Assembly: GCA_035301285.1 (NCBI GenBank)
Contig: DATGUN010000019.1
Span: 1-37,899, forward strand
Direction: 5' to 3'
DNA length: 37,899 nucleotides
From: DATGUN01 sp035301285
GTDB lineage: Bacteria > Bacillota > Bacilli > Bacillales > Amphibacillaceae
In this document: in pieces, positions 7,622 to 15,057 of the stretch
Layout: every line of letters starts with the position of its first letter
How positions within the stretch are numbered: the first letter of the stretch is position 1
Notes under the pieces: generated by a model
Database searches by the model: none
Seen by the model: only the letters and a program-made list of their open reading frames with translations
What the model was told of the DNA's origin: nothing
Program-made: the position numbers and the translations under genes

Positions 7622-9214
7622 ATGAATACCAAAATCGAATCATCGTATCTTCAACATCTATTGACGCACGATCGGATAGAACACAACTTATCTGTCCCGA
7701 AATTGGTGGAGCGCATTCTTGAACGAGGTGAGGGTGATCTTACTTCAACTGGAGCCATTACAGCCAATACTGGTAAATATACTGGTCGTTCTCCGAAGGA
7801 TAAATTTATTGTCATGGATACATTTTCGAAGGATAAAATCGATTGGGGCGCAGTTAACCAGCCGATAGATGAATCAGTTTTTGAAAAACTGTTAAAAAAA
7901 GTGACAGAGTATTTAAAGACCAAAAGTGAATTATATTCGTTCAAAGGGTTTGCCGGAGCAGATAAACAATATCGTCTCCCCATTCAGGTTGTCAACGAAT
8001 ATGCATGGCATAACTTGTTCAGTCAACAACTTTTCATCACGCCGACTGAAGAAGAACTAGACAATCATCAATCCGAATTTACGATTATATCTGCCCCGAA
8101 TTTCCAAGCGGATCCCAAAGTTGATGGAACAAATTCGGAAGCATTTGTTATCATTTCTTTTAAACAGCGTATCGTTCTTATCGGCGGAACAAAATATGCC
8201 GGTGAAATGAAAAAGTCTATTTTCTCGGTAATGAACTGTCTTTTACCGGAAAGAAACGTTTTACCGATGCATTGTTCAAGCAATGTTGGTGAAGAAGGTG
8301 ATGTTGCCCTATTCTTTGGTTTGTCTGGTACCGGTAAAACAACTCTTTCCGCGGATCCCTATCGTCGTTTGATCGGTGACGATGAACATGGATGGAGTCC
8401 AAATGGGATTTTCAATATCGAAGGAGGATGTTATGCCAAATGTATTAACCTATCGGAAAAAAAAGAGCCACAAATACACGGAGCCATCCGTTTTGGTTCT
8501 GTTTTAGAAAATGTCGTCATCGATCCGAATACACGTATTCCTGATTACGATAATACAACCCATACCGAAAACACACGTGCAGCATACACATTGGAAAACA
8601 TGGACAATATCGTGACTCCCAGTATATCGGGACACCCAAGTACCATCATTTTTTTGACTGCGGATGCATCCGGGACATTGCCTCCAATCAGTAAATTGAG
8701 CAAAGCACAAGCGATGTATCATTTTTTGAGTGGTTATACAAGCAAACTTGCCGGGACGGAACGAGGCATTACACAACCAACCGCTACCTTTTCCGCTTGC
8801 TTCGGATCGCCATTCCTTCCTCTTGCTCCTACGGCATATGCTAAAATGCTCGGTGATAAAATCGATCATTATCATGTAAATGTTTTCTTGGTAAACACAG
8901 GATGGACTGGTGGCGTTTATGGTACTGGGAGCCGTATCAAACTTTCATATACACGTGCCATGGTCCATGCAGCCCTCGAAGGTGAATTGAATAATGTGGA
9001 GACAACCAAAGATGATATATTTGGCCTTTCTATACCGACTCATGTACCAGGGGTTCCTGATTATCTATTGGTTCCTGAAAACACATGGAAAGATAAAGAA
9101 GCATACCAAGCCGAAGCAAGAGCACTCGCTGATAAATTCCATGACAACTTTACAAAGTTCCGGGGAACCAACCATGAAATTGAAAACGCAGGTCCAAGTT
9201 ATCGTTCTTGGTAA
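7622..9214 (+). CDS. pckA: Phosphoenolpyruvate carboxykinase (ATP)
   Basis: This is a 530-residue ATP-dependent PEPCK, which turns oxaloacetate into PEP at the entry of gluconeogenesis. Visible motifs are TGRSPKDKF near residue 53 (substrate arginine), the kinase-1a P-loop GLSGTGKTTLS, the metal-binding RLIGDDEHGW, and the C-terminal TGWTGGVYGTGSRI. Length equals that of Bacillus enzymes. The ATG follows AAAGGCAGG. A likely CcpN site upstream suggests catabolic repression, and two terminator-like hairpins follow the gene. Confidence 0.98.
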   Translation: MNTKIESSYLQHLLTHDRIEHNLSVPKLVERILERGEGDLTSTGAITANTGKYTGRSPKDKFIVMDTFSKDKIDWGAVNQPIDESVFEKLLKKVTEYLKTKSELYSFKGFAGADKQYRLPIQVVNEYAWHNLFSQQLFITPTEEELDNHQSEFTIISAPNFQADPKVDGTNSEAFVIISFKQRIVLIGGTKYAGEMKKSIFSVMNCLLPERNVLPMHCSSNVGEEGDVALFFGLSGTGKTTLSADPYRRLIGDDEHGWSPNGIFNIEGGCYAKCINLSEKKEPQIHGAIRFGSVLENVVIDPNTRIPDYDNTTHTENTRAAYTLENMDNIVTPSISGHPSTIIFLTADASGTLPPISKLSKAQAMYHFLSGYTSKLAGTERGITQPTATFSACFGSPFLPLAPTAYAKMLGDKIDHYHVNVFLVNTGWTGGVYGTGSRIKLSYTRAMVHAALEGELNNVETTKDDIFGLSIPTHVPGVPDYLLVPENTWKDKEAYQAEARALADKFHDNFTKFRGTNHEIENAGPSYRSW

Positions 9215-9242
9215 ACGTTACATTATATTTAATTTAATCGAT

Positions 9243-9278
9243 AAAACAATCAATTCCACTGGAGTTGATTGTTTTTTT
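9243..9278 (+). terminator. pckA terminator
   Basis: The hairpin AAAACAATCAATTCC / GGAGTTGATTGTTTT with an ACT loop and a run of seven Ts starts 28 bp after the pckA stop. Confidence 0.88.
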
Positions 9279-9280
9279 AT

Positions 9281-9308
9281 GCAATCCCTTTAGGGTTGCC
9301 CTTTTTTA
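9281..9308 (+). terminator. Second terminator-like hairpin after pckA
   Basis: GCAATCC / GGGTTGC (one G-U pair) with a 5-nt loop is followed by CCCTTTTTT, directly after the first terminator. It may act as a back-up insulator ahead of the ABC operon. Confidence 0.55.
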
Positions 9309-9412
9309 GACTTTCACATCCATAAAGCATATAGGCATTCACACATTTTTAGGATCGGCATAGGCTATGTTGATAGAACATCCATGAATCTAAATAGAAA
9401 GGAACGATCTGA

Positions 9413-10405
9413 ATGAAAGCTATACATTATCCGATCGTATTAGTATGTCTCCTTTTTCTGGTTATCGCGGGTTGTAACACCTCCGATGAAAATAAATCCA
9501 TTGATTTGGGAGAGGTCACCCGTTCAGTATTTTATGCACCACAATATGTTGCATTGGAAAAAGGGTTCTTTGAAGATGAAGGATTGGATGTGTCATTGCA
9601 AACAACTTGGGGCGGAGATAAAACAATGACAGCTCTTTTATCTGAAAGTGTCGATGTTGCTCTGGTGGGCTCAGAAACGTCGATTTATGTCTATGCACAG
9701 GATTCTAAAGACTATGCTGTCAACTTTGCACAACTCACACAGACTGATGGTACATTTTTAGTTTCAAAAGAAGAAGAGCCCGATTTTGAATGGAACGATG
9801 TCGAAGGGAACACGTTTCTAGGTCAACGTAAAGGGGGCATGCCGCAAATGGTAGGCGAGTATGTATTGAAAGACCATGGTATCGATCCACACACAGACCT
9901 TAACCTTGAACAAAATATAGAATTTGAAAACATACCAGGTGCTTTCGTCTCAGGGGATGCTAAATATGTACAGCTATTCGAACCGACCGCAAGTGTATTT
10001 GAAAAAGAAGGTAAAGGAAATGTTGTCGCCTCATTTGGTGAAGAATCAGGTAAATTACCTTATACAGTTTTCATGGCCAAACAAAGTATGGTCGATGATG
10101 ATCCAGATACCATCAAAAAGTTCACAAAAGCAATCTATGAGGCACAGCAATGGGTCGATGACAACTCCCCGGAAGATATCGCCAAAGTCATTCAGCCTTA
10201 CTTTGAAGATGCTGACCTAGATATATTGACTGATTCCATGGAACGTTATAAGAACCAATCATCATTCGCCACTGATCCAATATTAGAAGAAGATGAATGG
10301 AATCATTTAAAAGACATTATGGATGAAGCAGATGAACTTCCTGAAGATATATCATACGATGATCTCGTCAATACAGATATTGCCAAAGAGGTTATGGAAA
10401 AGTGA
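9413..10405 (+). CDS. ytlA: ABC importer substrate-binding lipoprotein (SsuA/ThiY-like; YtlA)
   Basis: This encodes 330 residues. The N-terminal signal peptide ends in the lipobox VIAGC, so the protein is probably lipid-anchored outside the membrane at Cys21. The body follows the NMT1/SsuA-type periplasmic-binding fold: VFYAPQYVALEKGFFEDEGLDV, then the glycine-rich ligand segment TTWGGDKTMTALLSESVDVALVG. Relatives bind aliphatic sulfonates, taurine, nitrate or pyrimidine precursors of thiamine. The substrate here cannot be decided from sequence, and no thiamine or other riboswitch precedes the gene. It is first of a three-gene operon; ytlC begins 18 bp later. The ATG follows AAAGGAACGATCTGA. 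The position beside pckA matches B. subtilis ytlA. Confidence 0.88.
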   Translation: MKAIHYPIVLVCLLFLVIAGCNTSDENKSIDLGEVTRSVFYAPQYVALEKGFFEDEGLDVSLQTTWGGDKTMTALLSESVDVALVGSETSIYVYAQDSKDYAVNFAQLTQTDGTFLVSKEEEPDFEWNDVEGNTFLGQRKGGMPQMVGEYVLKDHGIDPHTDLNLEQNIEFENIPGAFVSGDAKYVQLFEPTASVFEKEGKGNVVASFGEESGKLPYTVFMAKQSMVDDDPDTIKKFTKAIYEAQQWVDDNSPEDIAKVIQPYFEDADLDILTDSMERYKNQSSFATDPILEEDEWNHLKDIMDEADELPEDISYDDLVNTDIAKEVMEK

Positions 10406-10423
10406 CAAGGAGGAATATACACT

Positions 10424-11236
10424 ATGGGGTTTCTAACCTTGGAAAATGTATCACACCATTACTTTTCAAAGAACAGTTATACAAAATCGTTGAATAATAT
10501 ATCGTTTTCCATCAAAGAAAATGAGTTTATCGCATTATTAGGTCCGAGCGGTTGTGGTAAATCAACCGTTTTGTCCATACTAGCCGGCATCATGGATCAA
10601 ACGGAAGGTCATGTCTTGATAAATCAAAAACCAATCCACCAATCTGATCTTACACTTGGTTACATGCTCCAGCAAGATTATTTATTTCCGTGGAAAACAA
10701 TTATGGAAAATATTTTGATTGGACCCAAATTACAGAAACAAAATAACAAAGATATAAGGAAAAAGGCACAGGCACTGCTTCATGAAGTCGGATTGGAGAA
10801 TGTCGAAGATGCCTATCCTGACTCCCTTTCCGGCGGTATGCGACAGCGCGTTGCTCTCGTACGAACATTGATTACCGAACCAACATTGTTATTACTTGAT
10901 GAACCTTTTTCAGCACTTGACTATCTAACAAAATTGAAACTGGAAGATCTGGTAAGTTCACTTCTCAAAACATATAAAAAAACATCCATTCTTGTAACCC
11001 ACGATATAGCCGAGGCTATTTCAATGAGCGATCGCATTTTATTGATGAGTGCCAATCCCGGTTCAATAGCAGGGATATTTGATATCCCGATTGAAATCAG
11101 AAATGAAGTGCCTTTTCTGGTGAGGAGGCATCCTAAATATCAAATTATTTTTGACAAAGTATGGGATGCTTTCAATCAAATCAATCCAAGCGATGATGAA
11201 CAAAAAGGGGTGTCAACAAATGAAACAAACAGCTGA
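10424..11236 (+). CDS. ytlC: ABC importer ATP-binding protein (YtlC)
   Basis: This 270-residue cytoplasmic ATPase of the nitrate/sulfonate/taurine class energises the YtlACD importer. It has Walker A GPSGCGKST, a Q-loop in MLQQDYLFPWKT, the signature LSGGMRQRVALVRTL, Walker B LLLLDEPFSALD and the H-loop VTHDIAEAI. The start follows AAGGAGGAATATACACT. Its last 17 bp overlap the permease gene, which suggests translational coupling. Confidence 0.93.
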   Translation: MGFLTLENVSHHYFSKNSYTKSLNNISFSIKENEFIALLGPSGCGKSTVLSILAGIMDQTEGHVLINQKPIHQSDLTLGYMLQQDYLFPWKTIMENILIGPKLQKQNNKDIRKKAQALLHEVGLENVEDAYPDSLSGGMRQRVALVRTLITEPTLLLLDEPFSALDYLTKLKLEDLVSSLLKTYKKTSILVTHDIAEAISMSDRILLMSANPGSIAGIFDIPIEIRNEVPFLVRRHPKYQIIFDKVWDAFNQINPSDDEQKGVSTNETNS

Positions 11237-12023
11237 TATGAAGCTTTTCGAACAATACAAATTGAGAATCAAAAAAGAAAAGAAGACGATTCTCATATGG
11301 CAGTTGCTTATCTTGGTTAGCTTTTTCGTTTTCTGGGAAATAGCCAGTCGCCTATATTGGATCGATCCCCTATTGTTCAGCTCTCCTTCGAATGTCCTTA
11401 AGCTGCTAGTCAACAAAGCAGTTGATGGCACAATGCTGACGCACGTCCAAGTCACCTTGCTTGAGACCGTGCTCGGTTTCATCCTAGGTACAATCACCGG
11501 TATTCTTATGGCCAGCATTTTGTGGTCTTCACTTCGGTTTTCCAAAGTTATGGATCCGTATCTCGTCATTATGAATGCCATGCCAAAAGTTGCACTTGGT
11601 CCAATTATTATTGTATCTCTTGGCGCAGGTTATGTTTCTATTATAATGATGGGAGCCATCATTTCTGTCATCATCACAACGCTTGTTGTTTATGGCGCTT
11701 TTATGGAAGTGGATCCGAATTATGAAAAGGTTCTGAAGGCCTTTGGTGCAACAAGATGGCAAATTTTCAAGGAAGCCATATTTCCGGCAACATTGCCAAC
11801 AATGATTTCCACCTTGAAGGTTAATGTAGGATTAAGTTGGGTAGGTATTATAGTTGGTGAGTTTCTTGTTTCCAAAAATGGATTGGGGTATCTGATCATC
11901 TACGGTTTCCAAGTTTTTGATTTCACTCTCGTCATGGCAAGTCTTCTGCTTATATCGATTTTTGCGGCCATCATGTATAAAGTTGTCGAAAAGATTGAAT
12001 CATGGCTTATTAAACATACTTGA
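11220..12023 (+). CDS. ytlD: ABC importer permease (YtlD)
   Basis: This 267-residue inner-membrane permease of the BPD_transp_1 family has about six transmembrane segments, the first near residues 25-45. The EAA loop is visible as EKVLKAFGATRWQIFKEAIF, which docks to the ATPase. I chose the ATG at 11220, preceded by GGGGTG and overlapping the end of ytlC. The open frame starts earlier, but that part duplicates ytlC coding sequence in another frame. It completes the ytlA-ytlC-ytlD set. I see no clear hairpin terminator directly after it. Confidence 0.9.
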   Translation: MKQTADMKLFEQYKLRIKKEKKTILIWQLLILVSFFVFWEIASRLYWIDPLLFSSPSNVLKLLVNKAVDGTMLTHVQVTLLETVLGFILGTITGILMASILWSSLRFSKVMDPYLVIMNAMPKVALGPIIIVSLGAGYVSIIMMGAIISVIITTLVVYGAFMEVDPNYEKVLKAFGATRWQIFKEAIFPATLPTMISTLKVNVGLSWVGIIVGEFLVSKNGLGYLIIYGFQVFDFTLVMASLLLISIFAAIMYKVVEKIESWLIKHT

Positions 12024-12081
12024 ATAGCAAAAGACTTTCGACAGCATTTAACCCTTGGGAAATATAAGTTTTTAGCTTTAA

Positions 12082-12195
12082 ACAGCACAAGTGCGACAAC
12101 TGCTCAGAAACGACCTTCGCAGTGTCTACTATGCACTTCTTTACAGCACAAGTGCGACAACTGCTCAGAAAGTACCTTCGCAGTGTCTACTATGC
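12082..12195. repeat. Tandem 61-bp-period intergenic repeat (two copies)
   Basis: Two 53-bp units (12082-12134 and 12143-12195) are identical at 51 of 53 positions, with an 8-bp unlike spacer. Each unit contains the small palindrome GCACAAGTGC and a longer inverted pair, GACAACTGC and GCAGTGTC, around TCAGAAA. The unit could therefore fold into two hairpins. It lies between the convergent ytlD and ytkD genes, where interspersed repeats usually settle. No other copy is visible in this window. An open frame crosses both copies, but it simply repeats the same peptide and is not gene-like. Confidence 0.85.
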
Positions 12196-12304
12196 CTAGG
12201 TGGAACGATGGAGGTGGTGACGTTACGGAATGTGGACGTATTCTCCCCCTCCATTCTTTCAGTTGCCTATTCCGTATCAATCAATTTAACTCTGGCATGC
12301 CTAC
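12196..12304. other. Intergenic stretch with two interlocked inverted repeats
   Basis: ATGGAGG (12208-12214) pairs with CCTCCAT (12249-12255), and TACGGAAT (12224-12231) pairs with ATTCCGTA (12269-12276). The pairs interlock rather than nest. No T-run follows, so these are not standard terminators. Nothing coding is seen. The gene-free region as a whole is 12024-12304, between convergent genes. Confidence 0.45.
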
Positions 12305-12775
12305 TTATTTATCGATGCCTTTTATATACTCTAACGTATAAGGTAATATATCATCTTTCATGATAAAACTATATGATGGATCGTGCTGGATGTTAGATGA
12401 AAGGGTTTCTTTCAGTACTGGACCATCCGTTTCATAGTATGTTTCTTGCTTTTCCAACCTGTCAACATCAGCCATATATATATTTTTAATGATGGTTTCA
12501 TGTTTACCACAAACTTTGTATTGTCCAATATATGTAAGTGTTTTTACATAACCGCCCGTTTCTTCCTTAACTTCACGCTCGGCAGCTATATCTGCAGATT
12601 CACCCACCTCCACTTTACCTCCTGGAAACTCTAATCCGCGATCACTATGTTTTGTCAGCAACCACTTACCTTGGTATGTACAAATAACAAAAACGTGTTT
12701 AGGATGTTTGGAGAAGGGCTCCTCTGCAAAAGAAAGTGTGACTTGATTCATATAATAATCCTTAAATGTATGCAT
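12305..12775 (-). CDS. ytkD: Nudix nucleoside triphosphatase (YtkD/MutTA type)
   Basis: This 156-residue Nudix hydrolase has the box complete: GGKVEVGESADIAAEREVKEETGG (Gx5Ex7REVxEExGx). Flanking residues match B. subtilis YtkD closely, including the ends of the box and FKDYY near the start and SFIMKD near the C-terminus. YtkD removes pyrophosphate from oxidised and normal nucleotides (8-oxo-dGTP type) and guards against mutation. The ATG at 12775 is chosen by alignment with YtkD; an upstream in-frame ATG at 12811 is possible, and neither has a strong ribosome site. Confidence 0.88.
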   Translation of the reverse strand: MHTFKDYYMNQVTLSFAEEPFSKHPKHVFVICTYQGKWLLTKHSDRGLEFPGGKVEVGESADIAAEREVKEETGGYVKTLTYIGQYKVCGKHETIIKNIYMADVDRLEKQETYYETDGPVLKETLSSNIQHDPSYSFIMKDDILPYTLEYIKGIDK

Positions 12776-12931
12776 CCATATCAACAGCCTTTTTATCAAA
12801 CTAGACATCACTCGACAGGCTTAGCTCTATAAGCTGGCCAAAAATGATTCTATTTCAGTATACCATAGTTTGGTTTTTTATCGACACTACGACATGCTGT
12901 CAGGTTGCACGATTATCAAGTTCTTGCTATT

Positions 12932-13246
12932 TCACTTATCGGGGATTATGCCCATACTTTCAATATGTGTCCGGGTCACTTTATCACCGAGCTCATACAT
13001 CAATTGATAGGCCTGGATCAAATGGTCATCATACGTATCATTTCCTTTATCGTGATGATATGGAAGTATGGGAACATGGGAGCGTCCAAAACTAAGATTG
13101 TCACCATGATGCATGCCATTAAATTTATCACGCAGCAACCTCAAATCATCGTTTGTTGCATTGATTTTAAATGATGTTTGATTACCGAAAGGCGTTTGTG
13201 AAATCTCCCGACTGGAAATATCTACATAATATGTATGTTTCATCAT
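12932..13246 (-). CDS. Small conserved protein of unknown function (104 aa)
   Basis: The frame opens MMKHTYYVDISSREI after a strong ribosome site (AGGAGGGATTCGT), so translation is well supported. The protein is hydrophilic and soluble with no signal peptide. It is rich in His and Asp in the middle (VPILPYHHDKGNDTYDDH) and ends with an acidic helix carrying LGDKVTRTHIESMGI. The histidine/aspartate clustering could bind metal, but that is conjecture. I believe similar short proteins occur in related Bacillaceae but cannot name the family. It lies upstream of ytkD on the same strand, with a 156-bp gap. Confidence 0.78.
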   Translation of the reverse strand: MMKHTYYVDISSREISQTPFGNQTSFKINATNDDLRLLRDKFNGMHHGDNLSFGRSHVPILPYHHDKGNDTYDDHLIQAYQLMYELGDKVTRTHIESMGIIPDK

Positions 13247-13338
13247 ACGAATCCCTCCTGCTTCTATTATGTCCGCTGAAGCAAGTGTTCATGTATGAAA
13301 AGCGATAAACCTGAAATCTCCATACAACATGTAACCAT

Positions 13339-13379
13339 AAAAAAAAGAGCATCCGAGAAATTCCCGGACACCCTTTTTT
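13339..13379. terminator. Terminator after the MscS-like gene
   Basis: The hairpin GGGTGTCCG / CGGATGCTC (with G-U pairs) on the minus strand is followed by a run of eight Ts, just past the stop of the MscS-like gene. On the plus strand it is followed by TTTTTTA. Confidence 0.8.
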
Positions 13380-13386
13380 AACCCAT

Positions 13387-14913
13387 TTATTCTTCGTCAT
13401 CTGACTCTTTTACATTTGTTCCATCGATTGTATTATCGAACTTTTGGAGATATTTAGCAGCAAATTCTTTTCCGCCAAGACCGAACGCCAAGCCAAATGC
13501 CAAAGCTAGTCCACCTAGCACTAGGACAAATGCGGAACTGACGATTGTCGTTGCGATTCCCAGTTGTGTCAGAGCCATAAATCCAGCAAGTACAAGGATG
13601 GCATACTTAGCAAATCCAGCTAAAACACCTGTGGCAGGTCCTGATAGAAGGTTTGACAATACCTTTTGCACCATATTTGCCAGAATCAATGCTACACCCA
13701 AGATAATGACTGCAGCTAGCACAGATGGTAGATATGCTGTGATCGCTGTAGCAATGCCGACCAAGAAATCTAGCTTGATGACGTATAGAGCTTGTGCCGC
13801 CAAGAAAAACACAATCAAAACTTGTACAATATAACCGACAATAGCTGATGGTGACATTTTACCTTCACTTTCAACTTTGTCATTTAAATTCATTTGGGCG
13901 GTTAAACGATCGAATCCCATACGCTCAAGGAAACTTTCCACAAAGCCACCAATGAATTTACCTAACCAAATGCCAACAAGAATCAATGCGATGGCAATCA
14001 ATATATTCGGAATCATGTCCATGGCTGTATTCAACATACCGATGGCTGGTTCCGTGATACCTGTGAGGTTAAGTTTCTCAAGAGCAGCAATTGTAATCGG
14101 GATCATGATGATGATGAATACTAGATTACCGACAAATGCTGCAAAGCTGCTACCTTCAAAAAGTTTTTGAAGTTTTAAACGGGCGATTAATTTTTCCGAT
14201 CCCGCTGCATCCAGTAAATTAACAACAATTGATTTAACAATCTTCGCTACAAACCAACCGACAAAGAATATAAGCGCTGCTGAAATAAGCAATGGAATAA
14301 ATGCCAACAGCGTAGTAATCAATCCACTGAACGGTTGGGATACACCTGTAATGCTGAGCGCATCCAGAACACCAGGGATGAATAACAATAGAATAAGATA
14401 AAATACGACCTTACCTACTGTTTCCATATACTTGGTGATTTCTTCTTCCGTTTTGGCAAGCTTCATCTTATAGAAAAGATGCTGTAAATTGATTTTTTTG
14501 GTGCCTTCGACAATCAACCATTGAACGACTGTGGCAATAACCCATGCAAGAATAAGGATTAAAGCGGCTTTTAAGACAGCCGGAATGAAATCGAAAAATG
14601 TCGAAATGAGGTTGGATAACGGATTTGCAATCATATTCAAGTTTAATAGATTAAAGAATAAAATGAATACGATTAACAATAATATGTAATAGACCGTTTT
14701 TCCAACAATTTTTTCGGAATTAATCGGTTTGTCATTTGTACGGAATTTATTGAACAATTTCTCGTCCAATTCCGTTTTTCCAAGTGCTTTTTCGACTGCA
14801 TTCCCTATCGCTTTCGCAATAAGCCAGCCTACAAGTAAAACAAGAATGGCAATGACGAAACTCTGCAATCCCTCCAAAAAGTTCTGCTTGAAATAATCAT
14901 TCATAATGTCCAA
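13387..14913 (-). CDS. MscS-like membrane protein with repeated conserved TM helices (CmpX-type)
   Basis: This encodes about 508 residues with roughly ten to twelve hydrophobic segments. Several repeat a pattern of LVGWLIAKAIGNAVEKAL, or ILVGIWLGKFIGGFVESFL, followed by a short soluble stretch and an amphipathic helix. This is the conserved TM-helix repeat of mechanosensitive-channel relatives. The C-terminal LGGLALAFGLAFGLGGKEFAAKYL resembles the glycine/alanine pore helix of MscS. A role in turgor or osmotic response is inferred from the family. I favour the TTG start at 14913: AAAGGAG lies 9 nt before it, whereas the ATG at 14922 abuts the Shine-Dalgarno with no gap. A promoter candidate is at 14944-14972. 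It follows menE on the same strand with a 145-bp gap but has its own promoter and terminator. Confidence 0.85.
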   Translation of the reverse strand: MDIMNDYFKQNFLEGLQSFVIAILVLLVGWLIAKAIGNAVEKALGKTELDEKLFNKFRTNDKPINSEKIVGKTVYYILLLIVFILFFNLLNLNMIANPLSNLISTFFDFIPAVLKAALILILAWVIATVVQWLIVEGTKKINLQHLFYKMKLAKTEEEITKYMETVGKVVFYLILLLFIPGVLDALSITGVSQPFSGLITTLLAFIPLLISAALIFFVGWFVAKIVKSIVVNLLDAAGSEKLIARLKLQKLFEGSSFAAFVGNLVFIIIMIPITIAALEKLNLTGITEPAIGMLNTAMDMIPNILIAIALILVGIWLGKFIGGFVESFLERMGFDRLTAQMNLNDKVESEGKMSPSAIVGYIVQVLIVFFLAAQALYVIKLDFLVGIATAITAYLPSVLAAVIILGVALILANMVQKVLSNLLSGPATGVLAGFAKYAILVLAGFMALTQLGIATTIVSSAFVLVLGGLALAFGLAFGLGGKEFAAKYLQKFDNTIDGTNVKESDDEE

Positions 14914-14943
14914 ATGAATCATCTCCTTTCTCTAATCTATATA

Positions 14944-14972
14944 CTTATACCATACTACCGGTTCGTTCAAAC
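14944..14972 (-). promoter_or_regulatory. Putative promoter of the MscS-like gene (sigma-A extended -10 or sigma-B-like)
   Basis: The minus strand reads TTGAAC (14965-14970), 15 bp, then TATAAG with an upstream TGG (extended -10, 14944-14949). The same DNA also reads GTTTGA (14967-14972), 14 bp, TGGTAT (14947-14952), each one mismatch from the sigma-B consensus GTTTAA/GGGWAW. The two readings cannot be separated by eye. Confidence 0.4.
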
Positions 14973-15057
14973 ATAATAAAGGAAAAAAGAGGGCTTTTCA
15001 GTAAAAATGATTCCTTTGTATCATATTTTTACCATATTTTACAAAATCACAAGATTT

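Noticed and set aside
12091..12363. Plus-strand 90-codon open frame across the tandem repeat and the end of ytkD
   Set aside because: It repeats the same peptide because it reads the two repeat units, has no ribosome site, and runs into ytkD on the other strand.
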